From contig LSRX01000057.1 of NCBI GenBank assembly GCA_001939145.1, forward strand, positions 176,813 through 240,812: a stretch of 64,000 nt of DNA. The letters are read 5' to 3'. The first letter of the stretch is position 1; each line of letters starts with the position of its first letter. Of this stretch, positions 11,268 to 21,560 are shown one piece after another. A program made the position numbers and the translations under genes. Below the pieces are notes generated by a model. It worked only from the letters and a program-made list of their open reading frames with translations. It did not search any database and was not told where the DNA came from. The DNA is from Symbiodinium microadriaticum. Lineage: Eukaryota > Sar > Dinophyceae > Suessiales > Symbiodiniaceae.

Positions 11268-11510
11268 TAAAAAAAAACATAGGGTTTTAGGGTTTGGGTT
11301 TTGGGGTGTAGGGCTTTAAAAATCACATTAGGGTTTTAGGGTTCTGGGTTTAGGGCTTACTCGACCTGTGTCCGCGGCAAGACTGATGTCGAAAGTCTCC
11401 TTTGCGGGTATACGGTTGTGTATCTGGCAAACTTAATACTAGGGTTACTAGGGTTTAGGGTTTAGGGTTTGGGCTAATACATTTGAACTCGATTCTTGTT
11501 TCTTATTCAG

Positions 11511-11630
11511 AACCAATAAAACCAGTGGATGTGCCTTGTGGTTCTCGGTGTGGGAGTCTGCTTCTTTCTCTGCTTAAGCTAGAAGATACATGGGAAGGTG
11601 TCTGTGGCAAGATCTCGTCCTCGACCAAAC
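11511..11630 (+). CDS. Candidate exon island
   Basis: It follows a textbook acceptor (TTGTTTCTTATTCAG) and is open for 40 codons: PIKPVDVPCGSRCGSLLLSL at the start. A donor-like AAG/GTGTCT lies inside. Product unknown. Confidence 0.45.
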
Positions 11631-11906
11631 CCTAAATCTTAACCCCTCGATCCTAAATAACTACATGGCGGCCCATCCGTTTTTGTTCTTCCCTTCCTAC
11701 CAGGGACGCAATTTAGGGGTTCTGTTCAAGGGACAATTCACAATTCAGGGCACCAGAACGGCAGCTAGAATCCCGGTGCCGAAGATGGGTCTCTCACTTC
11801 TAATCCCTGTGTTTATTTCGGGGTTACTTGCCGAGATTTGACTATACATATACACATATCTAGCTGCACATGTAAGCATAGACATATACACAGATAGATG
11901 CAGACA

Positions 11907-12025
11907 CAGGGGGAGAGAGAGAGCGAGAGAGAAAGAGAGAAAGAGACACACATATACATATATACATATACATATATATATATATATTTTTTTTTTACAG
12001 ATATGTAGAGAGAGAGAGAGAGAGG
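11907..12025. repeat. GA, TA and T microsatellites
   Basis: GA runs flank a TA tract and a run of T. No coding signal. Confidence 0.9.
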
Positions 12026-12309
12026 GCCGTAGTGATTCAGCAGAACAGGGATTCGAAGTACATTACGGGGGAATCGATGATTCCTGCCCCTTATTCAGGC
12101 CATGTTTCTTTAAAAGCTAAGCTTAAGGGGGTTTCAAGCAATATAAGGGCCAAAAAAAATAGAATAGGGTTTTGGGGGTTCCTTATTACGTATAGACAAA
12201 AATATAATGGACGCCCAAAACCCTATTCTAATTAGTAAGGCCCCTACATCATACTCATCAACAGCCGCTACATCGAAAGGAAGACATGCAGTTGACGAGT
12301 CCCCAAGTT

Positions 12310-12416
12310 TAAAGGAAACTACAGGTGGGGAGTTTAGGGTATATAGGGCTTCTATAAGGTAAATAGACCTTCTATAAGTAAGGCTCCTATAACGGTAACT
12401 ACCCACAGAACAAGTG
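12310..12416 (-). mobile_element. Hairpin element, family A copy 3 (reversed)
   Basis: Starts TAAAGGAAACTACAGGTGGG and ends GGTAACTACCCAC; the CTGAAAATGTCC end is missing. It lies about 50 bp from copy 4, in opposite orientation. Confidence 0.7.
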
Positions 12417-12462
12417 GAAGTGGGGAGTTGAAGCCACTGCACCGATCCCAGAAGACGCTTGT

Positions 12463-12636
12463 TCTAGGACATTTTCAGGTGGGTAGTTACGGTTATAGGA
12501 GCCTTTAGGGTTTAGGGTTTGGGATTTAGGGTCTAGGGTTTAGGGTTTAGGGTTCATTATAGAAGGTCTATATACCTGATAGAAGCCTTGTAGAGGCTCT
12601 ATATACCCGAAAGGTTCCCACCTGTAGTTTCCTTTA
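12463..12636 (+). mobile_element. Hairpin element A copy 4 with telomere-like insert
   Basis: The element matches copy 1, but about 50 bp of TTTAGGG-like heptads (about 12,504-12,554) interrupt it just after AGGAGCC. Confidence 0.8.
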
Positions 12637-12994
12637 GCCTGTGTTCCATCAGAGCTCAGCGCCTAGATCATCCAAGCCCCAATGCAGCCTACACCTGCGA
12701 ATTCCCTAGCCAAGGATAGGTTCCTCAAACCCAAGCCCGCAATGTCGACTCAGAGAGATAGGAATACCTGAAAATCTGATAGGCTTGGAGCCTGAATTTT
12801 ATAGTGTATGCGTGTTTACGGGTATTGATGCAACGTTGATGCCGAGCACTTGAACCCTGAGCTCTCTAGGAAATCACGACGGACTTGCCGGGGGAGCAGC
12901 CGGATGGAGCGCGCGCCTGAGTAAACCTAAACCCTCCGGGAACCCTACATAACCTAAACCGTACACCCTAAACCCTCAACCCTCAACCCTAAAC

Positions 12995-13069
12995 CAACCT
13001 ACCGTTTTAGGACTCCTTGTTATGATTTTCTTTTTTAAAATCTTCATAGAAGTCCGGGGATGGTAGGTT
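12995..13069. repeat. Hairpin element, family E copy 2
   Basis: Ends AACCTACCGTTTTAGGAC and GATGGTAGGTT. Confidence 0.6.
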
Positions 13070-13329
13070 CTTTAGGGTTATGTATATGTTAAAAAAATGC
13101 TAAACCTGTTTCCCTCTACCCCTGAATCCCTAAACTCTTAGCTGCTCAACTCCTAATTACCCTGAACCCTAAACCTTATAGCCTGAATGCCTGAGCCCTA
13201 AACCCTAAATCCTTCAAGCCTGAAGCCCTAAACCCTTAAAGCCTTAAAGCCTTAATTCCTAAACCCTAGACTCTACACCTCGAGATTCCCCGAACCCTCG
13301 GACCACGTGGCATAAATCGGTGAACATGA

Positions 13330-13491
13330 CGTTCCCGTACACTCGCTGAAACTATTTACCACCAAGCCGACACCAGAACCTCTTTCTATCTCTCTGAAGG
13401 GGGCCTTCATCATTTGAATAGGCTTTTGCGGCACCTTATTCCACAGTCATATAAGGAAGCATTATTCCCAAGCATTTTGGTCCCCTTAGCT
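13330..13491 (+). CDS. Candidate exon island, 54 open codons
   Basis: One of the longer islands. It reads RTLAETIYHQADTRTSFYLS, then a Leu/His-rich helix (GLHHLNRLLRHLIPQSYKEA), up to TGA. Borders are not resolved; no family recognised. Confidence 0.45.
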
Positions 13492-13508
13492 TGAACTCCT
13501 TAAATCCC

Positions 13509-13613
13509 AAGACACGTGAATTCCCTTATCGAACCAGTCTTAGATCCTTTTTACAGTACGACTTTGACCCCATCTGCCACGATCCCCAAAACAAGCCAGT
13601 TCCCTTATGCAGC
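13509..13613 (+). CDS. Candidate exon island
   Basis: 35 open codons: KTREFPYRTSLRSFLQYDFD then PICHDPQNKPVPLCS. It lies just after the island ending at 13,491. Confidence 0.45.
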
Positions 13614-13720
13614 TAGCCCTTTCAGAACAGACTTCGATTTTATTGGAAACCCCTAAACCCTAAACCCTGAACCCTAAACCCTAAACCCTAAACTGACCTA
13701 TTTGGAAGAAGACGTCGACT

Positions 13721-13891
13721 CCATTTTATGACGGCCGTGCAGGTGCAGGCCCTAAACCCTATAGCCCCGAAGCCCCTAAACCCTAAACAGGTGCAGGCTC
13801 TTCCCGGAGTCGGTGGTCTTCGCATGGTTTTGCTCCGGAATGGGAGGGAGCTTGACACACTGGGTGCCTCTGCTGCAAGCACCCCAAGGCT
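13721..13891 (+). CDS. Candidate exon pair across a telomere-like insert
   Basis: Upstream MTAVQ joins VQALPGVGGLRMVLLRNGRE and then LDTLGASAAS. Between them a 48 bp telomere-like segment (13,743-13,790) starts GTGCAG and ends AACAG, flanked by an 11 bp direct repeat. The segment is also stop-free in frame, so it may be translated instead. Confidence 0.45.
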
Positions 13892-13980
13892 CCATGTACC
13901 CATATAGTACATACTTAGGCCTTAAAGGGGTTCCTATATAGGTACTTTAGGGTCTAGGTATATACTATATGGGTACATGG
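13892..13980. mobile_element. Hairpin element M inside 19 bp direct repeats
   Basis: Inverted ends CATGTACCCATATAGTA and TACTATATGGGTACATG. The same 19 bases (GGTGCCTCTGCTGCAAGCA) sit at 13,863-13,881 and 13,979-13,997, which looks like a duplication of exon sequence. Confidence 0.75.
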
Positions 13981-14208
13981 TGCCTCTGCTGCAAGCAGGG
14001 CTTGGGCTTTAGCGTTTTCTTTTTGTTTTGGATAGGGGGGGTAGGGATGAATTTTCGGGTTTCGGGGTCATGATGTCATAATGTTCCTCTATAGCCCCCT
14101 GTCAAACTATGTTACAACACCACAACAAAGCCTTACTCCAGTCCTGCAGGCTGCTATAACCAGACCTTGAATCACTAGAAACAACTACAGATTCCTTGGA
14201 CACCCTAG

Positions 14209-14557
14209 AAACCCTGCCCTACCAAAGCCCTTCCAAGAACCTTTCACAGCAGTAAAGACACTTGTTCTAAGTATCAAGGCGCTGCAGTCATCTATGAAGG
14301 ACGCTCATGCAGAAGCCTGACTAAATACCAATTACTGGGTACTATTATCGTATTTTTAGGGGGCTCCTTGTTGTAATTACCGTATGACATGCCCCAAAAC
14401 CCTATTCTAATTATCAGGACCCTTAAACCCTAAACCCTTATATTAGCCCTTATAGAACCCTTTGAAGGAAGCCCCAAAACCCTAGTCTAAGTATTGAGGC
14501 CTCCACCGTAGAGAACCCAGCAGAATCGGAATCCTGCTCCTGCATCCCAACACGCCA
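14209..14557 (+). CDS. Two candidate exons joined across a GC-AG intron
   Basis: Exon 14,209-14,314 ends LVLSIKALQSSMKDAHAE; exon 14,499-14,557 reads ASTVENPAESESCSCIPTRQ. The intron 14,315-14,498 begins GC, ends GAG, keeps phase 0, and contains a family L hairpin plus a short CCCTAAA piece. GCC is present at both borders. Confidence 0.5.
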
Positions 14558-14566
14558 AATCCTGGA

Positions 14567-14697
14567 CGTTTAGGGTAGGGGATTGAGGATTTAGGGTTTA
14601 GGATTGAGGATTTAGGTTTAGGGTTTAGGATTGAGGATTAAGGGTTTAGGGTGTAGGGTTTAGGGTTCAGGATTGAGGGCTTAGGGTTTAGGGTTTA
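14567..14697 (+). repeat. TTTAGGG / TTGAGGA block
   Basis: Heptads mixed with GGATTGAGGATTTA units. Confidence 0.85.
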
Positions 14698-15173
14698 CAG
14701 GGCCTTAGCACCAAGCCCTGAGACACGTACTTAGAGAACCAGAGGACCCGAAAAGTTAAGTACTTTAAGTGGGAGTATACGTAGAGCTTTATGTACCCTG
14801 CTTAAAGCCGTAGTTACTAAGTCCCATGACCCTTTGACGTGAACAAGGTCCTGGAAACTTACAGAGGACTAAACCGCTAAACCCTACACCCTCAGACCCT
14901 AAACCTACATCTAAACCCGTAGAGTGTAGGCTTTGGGGCTGCTTGGGGTGCATGACCGAAGTAAGAAGCGCAGGAGTTGCAAGAAAGCACCAACCACAGC
15001 ACAGAACCTAAACCCGAAGCCCCTAAAGTAAGCTAAGACGCAGAAACCCGAAACCCTTAAACCCACCCCAAAACACTAAACCCCTAAACCCCTAAACCCC
15101 TAAATCCCTAAATCCACCCTAACACCCTTAACCCTAAACCCCTAAGCCCCTGAGCCCTAAACTCTGACAGCAG

Positions 15174-15247
15174 GCCCTCGGCTGGACACCTCCCGCGGCT
15201 ATGTGAATTTCCGCGGTCCATGGCTCTGGCAACTTGGTCGGATTTTG
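15174..15247 (+). CDS. Candidate exon island
   Basis: After 'gacagcag' the frame reads PRLDTSRGYVNFRGPWLWQL, then runs into a TTTAGGG block. Confidence 0.4.
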
Positions 15248-15249
15248 AG

Positions 15250-15475
15250 GTGTTTAGGGGTTTAGGGGGGTTTGGGGGCTTCAGGTTTTAGGGTTTAGGG
15301 GTGCAGGTTGTAGGGTTTAGATGGGTTTAGGTTTAGGGGTTTAGGGGTTCAGGTGTTAGGGTTTAGATGGGTTTAGGGTTTTAGGGTCTAGGGTCTAGGG
15401 TGTAGGGTTTAGGGTTGTTAGGTTTAGGGCAAAAACTTTGGGGTTTACGGGTGTAGGTTTAGGGTTTAGGGTTTT
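15250..15475 (+). repeat. TTTAGGG block
   Basis: Over 200 bp of heptads and octamers with ATGGGTTTAGG variants. Confidence 0.85.
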
Positions 15476-15694
15476 GGAGGATCATGGGACTTAGGAAGGC
15501 TATGGGTTTCAAGAGTCTCTACTACAGGGGCTTCTGGAGGGGGTCTAATCGAGTATAAGGGATCAGGGGACGTAGTCCATAGGATTTTAAGCAGCGTCAC
15601 TGAGATGACAGGTATAGTTACCTTATTCATAACTTTAGTTAAAAAAAAGCCCCATGATCCTTTGCGCAGGCTTTTGGATTTGGGGTAGTGTTTG

Positions 15695-15785
15695 GGATTT
15701 AGCTTCTGCTTCATGGCCCACCGGAACTTAATAAGTTGGGGGGTTTTCAGTGCCCTAAGTGGGATCATCCTCATTGTAACCTTAC
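15695..15785 (+). CDS. Candidate exon with membrane-like segment
   Basis: The frame reads FSFCFMAHRNLISWGVFSAL followed by SGIILIVTLQ, hydrophobic enough for a membrane helix. Borders uncertain. Confidence 0.3.
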
Positions 15786-16129
15786 AAGCCCTAAACCCTA
15801 AGCCCTATAAACCCCAGACCCTAAACCCTAAACCCCAATTGTAGGCTTACTTCCTGAGTCCCTTGGGCCGTTTAACTAGGCTTTTGGGTTTGGGCTAGGA
15901 GTCTTGGGCTTTGGTGTTTGGGTTTTCTGGGGGTCGCGAGGCCCTTAACCCTATAAACCCTAAGCCGTCTGGGAGGTTGGAGTTACGGCTACGGGCTTTG
16001 AGGTTTCGGAGTTTGCTGTTTTATTTTGGAGGTTTCGGGGGTTTGGGCTTTTTGGATTTTGGGCATTATAAGGGGTTTAGGGGTTTGGGGTTTTGCAACT
16101 TATGGTTGGGGATGTAGGGTTCTATTTTT

Positions 16130-16300
16130 TTGGGGGGTGTTTGCGTTTTGGATGTGGGGCCGTGGTTTTTCTGAACCCCGTAACGACTTGCCTTTTGAAG
16201 GATTTCGATATGGCGATCACAAGATGGGACCCCTCATTCGAGGGGTTTTAGGGTTCTTGTCTGGGCGCGGTTTTTCCCTTTTCGTGGTCCTTAGGCTCGG
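16130..16300 (+). CDS. Candidate exon island
   Basis: Open for over 50 codons, including GFSEPRNDLPFEGFRYGDHK then MGPLIRGVLGFLSGRG. G-rich flanks make the borders uncertain. Confidence 0.35.
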
Positions 16301-16367
16301 GATCCTGGTTTTACGGTTTAGGGTTTAGGGTTTAGGGGTTTAGGGTTTAGGGTTCAAGAGTTCTCAG

Positions 16368-16460
16368 CTTACGGTTGATGTTTATTTCATGAGCAGTTAT
16401 CTGGGAAGACCGGACCGGCTGCTCTGTCTGTTCGAGGCTTCATGTAGGGTCAATAAAGGA
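16368..16460 (+). CDS. Candidate exon island
   Basis: After 'agttctcag' the frame reads LTVDVYFMSSYLGRPDRLLC then LFEASCRVNKGVYMYV. Product unknown. Confidence 0.45.
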
Positions 16461-16875
16461 GTATACATGTACGTGTCATCGTCTTGTTGCTGCTCTTGTG
16501 GGTATTACTGATTCCCATCTCGGCTTCTTCGCCTGATGGCAGGTATGTTCAATATCGTTGTTCTTCTGAACGTTTTCTGGTGATGGTGTTGCTGCTGTTG
16601 TCGTTGCATTACCGCTATGCTGCAGCCTTATCAGATTTTTTTGTATCACAGATCCTTATACGCTGCACGTATATTCATGCTGCTGCCGTCTGGGCAGTTA
16701 GGATATCTTGCGCAACCCTAAACCCTAAACCCTAAACCCTAAACCGATAAAATTACTAAAGCCCCCAACCTAAACCCTCAAGTGCGGAGACTTTGCGTTT
16801 CAAGCGCTTCGGCTTTAAGTACTCTCTAAGCCCCTGACTGCCAAGCGCCTGGCAATTTCAGATAGAAAGATCTAG

Positions 16876-16983
16876 CCCAGAGGGTCCAAGTACCCCAAAT
16901 AGTAGGGTTGTAGGTGCCAACAACCGTTCAGCGTATGGAGTTTGGGACATAAAGCCCTACTATTTGGGTACTTGAACCCTCTG
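16876..16983. repeat. Hairpin element, family D copy 2
   Basis: Ends CCCAGAGGGTCCAAGTACC and GGTACTTGAACCCTCTG. Confidence 0.75.
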
Positions 16984-17254
16984 ACTTGAATCTCCGAATG
17001 CCCTACACCCTAAACCCTAAAACCCTACACCGGAGAGAAAGTCCCACAGCACTCTTAAAAAAAAACCTACACCCTGAACCCTGAACTCTAAACCTGATCC
17101 CTAATGCCCAGACCCGATCTCAACCTGCCAGAACCTGCTTTTTTGGGAGGGTCCCTATAAACTCCTTTCACGGTTCATGATGAGAACCTACCCAAAAAAG
17201 TAGGTTATCACAGCTTTAAAGTAGAACTTCTAAGCCCTCATAGTAAATCCCAAG

Positions 17255-17350
17255 AAGTTGGAAACCGGATTAAGGACAATCAGCGCTGAGATTCTCTGTA
17301 CATCACTCTTACAGATTGAGGCGATTGGGTTTCTAACATTGGGGCTTCTA
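17255..17350 (+). CDS. Candidate exon island
   Basis: After 'atcccaag' the frame reads KLETGLRTISAEILCTSLLQ then IEAIGFLTLGLL. Next to it lies hairpin K1. Confidence 0.4.
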
Positions 17351-17383
17351 AACTCTAAGCCCCAAACCCTAACCGTTAACCTT

Positions 17384-17490
17384 GGATACTGCCCCCACTC
17401 AGTAACAGTTGAGCAATATTCATAATATGGGTATATAAGGCCCGTCATAGTAGCCCCATGATAGACTGTTACTATATGGGGGCAGTACCC
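17384..17490. mobile_element. Hairpin element, family K copy 1
   Basis: Ends GGATACTGCCCCCACTCAGT and TATGGGGGCAGTACCC. Copy 2 is at 18,348-18,462. Confidence 0.75.
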
Positions 17491-17634
17491 AACCTAAACC
17501 CTAAACCCTAAACCTTAGACTCTAAACCCTAAGCCCTATAAACCCTATAAGCCCTAATAAAGCTAACCCCCAGTAGCCCTTGAGAACTGTCGGGCTTTTA
17601 CTGCCATCCTACCCGAAAGCACTCGGGACTGAGA

Positions 17635-17923
17635 GAGTAGGGCTAGAATTCGGATTTACTGCGGCTCATGGTCTACATCCTGCATTACCCGCAATAAGGC
17701 ATACACCATAATAAAGAATATACAGTCATAATACAAAAAGGAATATACCATAATACGGAACATACCATAATAATGAATATGCCATATATTCCCCATAGTT
17801 TAGGGGTCCTTAAGGTAATGCAGGGTTTATATCATCAACAGTAAGAAGGCTTGCTGTGACTCCTGCCGTCAGGTTACTGCACATCGCACAAGGAAACTCA
17901 AAGCCCTGAACCGCCGTAAACCT
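17635..17923 (+). CDS. Two candidate Cys-rich exons split by hairpin J
   Basis: The left part reads SRARIRIYCGS and the right KKACCDSCRQVTAHRTRKLK. The 171 bp intron 17,671-17,841 begins GTCTAC, ends CAACAG and keeps phase (TG plus T gives Cys). Confidence 0.4.
17684..17841. mobile_element. Hairpin element, family J copy 1
   Basis: Starts TGCATTACCC, ends GGTAATGCAGGGTTTATATC then ATCAACAG. It has several CATAATA units inside that copy 2 (35,509) lacks. Confidence 0.75.
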
Positions 17924-18214
17924 TAGTGTTCCAAGCCTTGACTGCGCCGTCGATCCGTCTCTGATGCTGTCCTACGACCCTTGAACGGTTTAGGGTTTAG
18001 GGTTTCGGACACACCCACCAGCTCTCAGAGACACAGAGACACCCTAGCAGCCCACCCAGGTTGATAGCGGCGCAGCTCCTTCTCACTCAGTCCTACTTCA
18101 GGAGCCTTGGTTTAGGAGTTCGTGTCGTCGCAAGCCTAAGGTTGTCCAGAGTGTGCCACGAAGCTGAAAGTTTCAAAAAATTCAGAGCTTGAGGACTTAT
18201 AAGGCTTGTTGTAG

Positions 18215-18304
18215 GAGGCAGAAGGCCCAAAAGGTTTGGGGGAGTTGGTGCAACAGCTCCGGCGTATCATAATCATAGGAGCAGTGTACATGAACATAGA
18301 AGCC
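18215..18304 (+). CDS. Candidate exon island
   Basis: After 'gttgtag' the frame reads EAEGPKGLGELVQQLRRIII then IGAVYMNIEA. Confidence 0.4.
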
Positions 18305-18347
18305 TGAAAGTTTAGTGATCGGAGTATAAGGTTTTAGGGCATACTGT

Positions 18348-18462
18348 GGATACTGCCCCCCCCCACTCAGTAACAGTTGGAGGTTATGTCTCCTAAAGAT
18401 AAATCATAAGGCCCTTAATAGTCCCATTACTATAGACAGTTTCTGTATGGGGGGGGGACTAC
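18348..18462. mobile_element. Hairpin element, family K copy 2
   Basis: Ends GGATACTGCCCCCCCCCACT and GTATGGGGGGGGGACTAC. Confidence 0.7.
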
Positions 18463-18498
18463 TCAAGGCTAACAACTATAGTAAAGTTACAATAAGGA

Positions 18499-18690
18499 AT
18501 GCGAAGGAATAGGAGTTGTAGTTGTTCAGGTGTCTACATCAGATCATCCTGGGCCTCATGCTGTAGCAGCCTATCCAAGTGTTCAGGCTTCTACAGTCTA
18601 CGGCCCAAGATGATCTCCTGTAGATTCGATATAGAAGCTTACCAACGTGATCCCTTTGGGTTCCTTACTACTGATTTTTACCATACACAG
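18499..18690 (+). CDS. Candidate exon island
   Basis: Open for 60 codons and ending RFDIEAYQRDPFGFLTTDFY HTQ before a TTTAGGG stretch. No family recognised. Confidence 0.4.
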
Positions 18691-18769
18691 TTGAGGGTTT
18701 AGGGTTTAGGTTTTGGGAACAAGGAGCCCACAACCTTATTGTAACTATTAAAGCCCATACATTACCCAG

Positions 18770-18968
18770 AAAGGAGACTGCGCGGGTTTGCGAGTCACCC
18801 GTATCTAATTCTGCTGAGCCTCGGGCTCCCGCATTTTCGGCTGGCACGAACACGAGAAAGTCCCACAAAGGCCGCATGAAACATGTGTTCTTCCAGGAAG
18901 TTTTGGGTGCTCTTTGGGCATCTCGGGCTCGAAAGAGGACGTGCATGCGGACCTGGTCTGTTAACTTG
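18770..18968 (+). CDS. Candidate exon island, 65 open codons
   Basis: After 'acattacccag' the frame reads ETARVCESPVSNSAEPRAPA, then a basic stretch TNTRKSHKGRMKHVFFQEVL and RARKRTCMRTW. No in-frame ATG near its start, as expected for an internal exon. Confidence 0.45.
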
Positions 18969-19344
18969 TAGCTTCGGGGACACGGCTTAGGGCTTTAGGG
19001 ATCTCCTTCCCGTTTTGGGTTTAGGGTTGTAGGGGTTCAGGGGTTTAGGGTTTAGGGTTTGGGGTTTAGGGTACAGGGTGGTGCTTTGGGTTTATGGTCC
19101 AAGCCCCTTTCATTGAAGAATATATACGCGAAGTGCTAGAGGGATCCTGAATACAATAGACGAACTGAGTATTACCCAGTGACTAGATTTAGTGTATACT
19201 CTGTATTCCGTGTCGTAAGTTGCAGATGCACCCATATCATCTATGAGTATTCACAAAAGTTTGTTGGATGTATCCCTGAACCCCAAACCCTAAATCCTCA
19301 ACCCCTAAGCCCTAAACCATAAATCTTTGTTGGATGTTTTCAAG

Positions 19345-19433
19345 ATTCGAGGTCGATTCCGTACTTAAGGGAGTTTAGGAGCTCCTCGGCCAGTTCGGAT
19401 CTCAGAAGTTGGGTACTGGGGATTTGGATGCAT
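19345..19433 (+). CDS. Candidate exon island
   Basis: The frame reads RSIPYLREFRSSSASSDLRS then WVLGIWMHR to TGA. Confidence 0.35.
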
Positions 19434-19439
19434 CGGTGA

Positions 19440-19555
19440 GGGTCCAGGGTTAAGAGGGTTTGGGGGTTAGATGGGTTTAGGGTTTTAGGGTTTAGGGTTT
19501 AGGGCTTAGGGTTTAGGGTGTAGGGTTTTAGAATTTAGGGTTTAGGGTTTGTGGG
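19440..19555 (+). repeat. TTTAGGG block
   Basis: About 15 heptads with GCTTAGGG and GTGTAGGG variants. Confidence 0.85.
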
Positions 19556-19782
19556 TTAGGCCTTGGGATACACCCACAACAAGCCCTAAAGCCATTTTCG
19601 ATCTACATTAACATAGCAAAACCTGGATTCCCCAGTGGTACCCTTTAGCCCTTTGTACTCTCGGGTTACCTTGTTGTTAAGCGGAGACGGCGTGCCCTTT
19701 ATATAAGGGGGCACTGGGGGGGAACTTAGCAACTTATGGTTTTTTGTAATATCCATTTAACTTCGGCATTACCTTAACCCCA

Positions 19783-19851
19783 AATAACCTACCTTTTTCA
19801 AGGACTTATGTAAGGAAATCCATAATAAGGAGCCCCAAAAAGGTAGGTTCT
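19783..19851. repeat. Hairpin element, family E copy 3
   Basis: Ends AACCTACCTTTTTCAAGG and CCAAAAAGGTAGGTT. Confidence 0.7.
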
Positions 19852-20049
19852 TCAGGGTCAAAATAGTGCTTGTAATAAGACTAAACCCTAAACCCTAAAC
19901 CCTCAGTCGAGCCATTTAGCCAAACCCTCAACCGTGTCACCCTAAAACCCTAAAGCCCCAAACCCTAAAGCCCAAAGCACTACAGCCTAAACCCTCAGAG
20001 CTCATGTTCCGGATTGGGGTTTAGGTTTCCGGGTCTGGGGCTTGCCTGA

Positions 20050-20182
20050 ATCCTAAAGAACCTACCTTTTTGGGATGGATCCTAAAGAACCTACCTTTTT
20101 GGTATTACTTATGATTATGTCTTCCTTACATTTCATACACGTCTTCAAAAGGCATTTCATACACGTCTTTAAAAAGGTAGCT
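20050..20182. repeat. Family E copy 4 with doubled segments
   Basis: Both ATCCTAAAGAACCTACCTTT and CATTTCATACACGTCTT occur twice in tandem inside this copy. Confidence 0.65.
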
Positions 20183-20631
20183 TACTTACGGTCCTGGTTT
20201 AGAGCTTACCTTAACCCCCCCCCTCCCCGCCCAGAACTGACTTTTTCGGGGTGTTGTATAAGGGGAAATCGGATTACGGAGCCCTGCAGGTAGGTTTAGG
20301 GTGCAGGTAGGTTTAGGGTCTCCAAGCATCAACAGCCCTTATGCGCATCTGCTGCCTTGTGCTACTGTTCAAAACATCAGTTGCATCCTGAAACTCTGCA
20401 TCCCACCTAAACCCACAACCTTAAACCCTGCGGTTTAGGGTTTAGGGTTTAGGGTATACCCTGGGGGGGGGCCCAAGTGCCAATCCCTCAGTCGGAAAAC
20501 AACAGGCTCGTATAATTAGCGTTTTGAAACCATTTACACCAGTATAAAGTCCTTATACAGATTTTTCAACCTCCTGTGTAAGACTTCACTCAACGCTTAT
20601 GATCCAAAAAGCTGTGTAAGTCCTTGTGGCA

Positions 20632-20941
20632 ACCTCACGCTCTTTTATTTTGCGGTTTCGTGCTGAAGATATGCGTGGATGCAAGGAAAAGAGGTGCCCT
20701 TATTCTAGAGGAGTTGCCCGGGAACCCGATGAATCCTAACTAATTAATCACAGAATAATCGCGGAATACCCATAGGCCCCTAAGTAGTTTCTTGTTCATG
20801 GTTTATATTTAGAATCCTATAAGGCAATCCCAAAAAGGAACTACTTAGGGGCCTATGGGTAACCACAAGAAGGGTAACCATGCGGAGAGGTAATCGCACT
20901 GCACATAGTAATAGATCCTACATCGAGCAAGCAAATGCAAG
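20632..20941 (+). CDS. Candidate exons around hairpin B copy 2
   Basis: The first island reads PHALLFCGFVLKICVDARKR then GALILEELPGNP. Across the hairpin, INHRIIAE joins TTRRVTMRRGNRTAHSNRSY in one frame when the element is left out. Exact splice bases unresolved. Confidence 0.4.
20767..20861. mobile_element. Hairpin element, family B copy 2
   Basis: Inverted ends TACCCATAGGCCCCTAAGTA and TACTTAGGGGCCTATGGGTA are perfect over 20 bp. Confidence 0.9.
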
Positions 20942-21084
20942 ACCCTAAGCCCTAAACGCTGAAGCCTAAACCCTACAACCCAAGCCACTTAAACCGCAAT
21001 GCGGATTCTGCTGACCTCAACTGCTAATTAGGCGGAAAAAAGGTGCTTTAAAACAAAAATCACTTAAAACCAAAAGCCCCATGT

Positions 21085-21165
21085 GCAAGTCGAAGCTGAG
21101 GCTAGCCTCCACTTCCGTCATGGTTGGGGCCCGAGAAAGAGCTAACGGACCCAAAGACAATATTC
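21085..21165 (+). CDS. Candidate exon island
   Basis: The frame reads MCKSKLRLASTSVMVGARER then ANGPKDNILG. Confidence 0.35.
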
Positions 21166-21372
21166 TGGGGTCCGAAATAATTACCAATGTTGGGGGAATG
21201 GGGGGGGGGATTCCTTGTTTTTATTTTACTAATTCTGGCCAGAATTAGAATGTTCCAAAAACCTAATTATTCTACTTATTACAAGGCCCCTATACTATGC
21301 CACGGTTTCGGGCCAAGTTTTGAGCAGGCCTCCACACCTGAAGCGAGAAGCCCAAACCCCTTGGACCCTTGT

Positions 21373-21478
21373 AGAGAGCCCGATACCCGTTAATCTCGGA
21401 ATATACCTTAAATTATTGGGGCCTTAATATTATGATCTAAGGTACATTCCTTAATTAAGGGGTATTGGGCTCTCTGGG
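21373..21478. mobile_element. Hairpin element, family C copy 2
   Basis: Ends AGAGAGCCCGATACCCGTTA and AATTAAGGGGTATTGGGCTC. Confidence 0.8.
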
Positions 21479-21560
21479 GCTTGTAGCCGTCCAAATCGCA
21501 GACCATACAAGTGTCAATCTTAGCCGTTTAACCCTCGCCTCCTAAACCCTAAACTAACAG

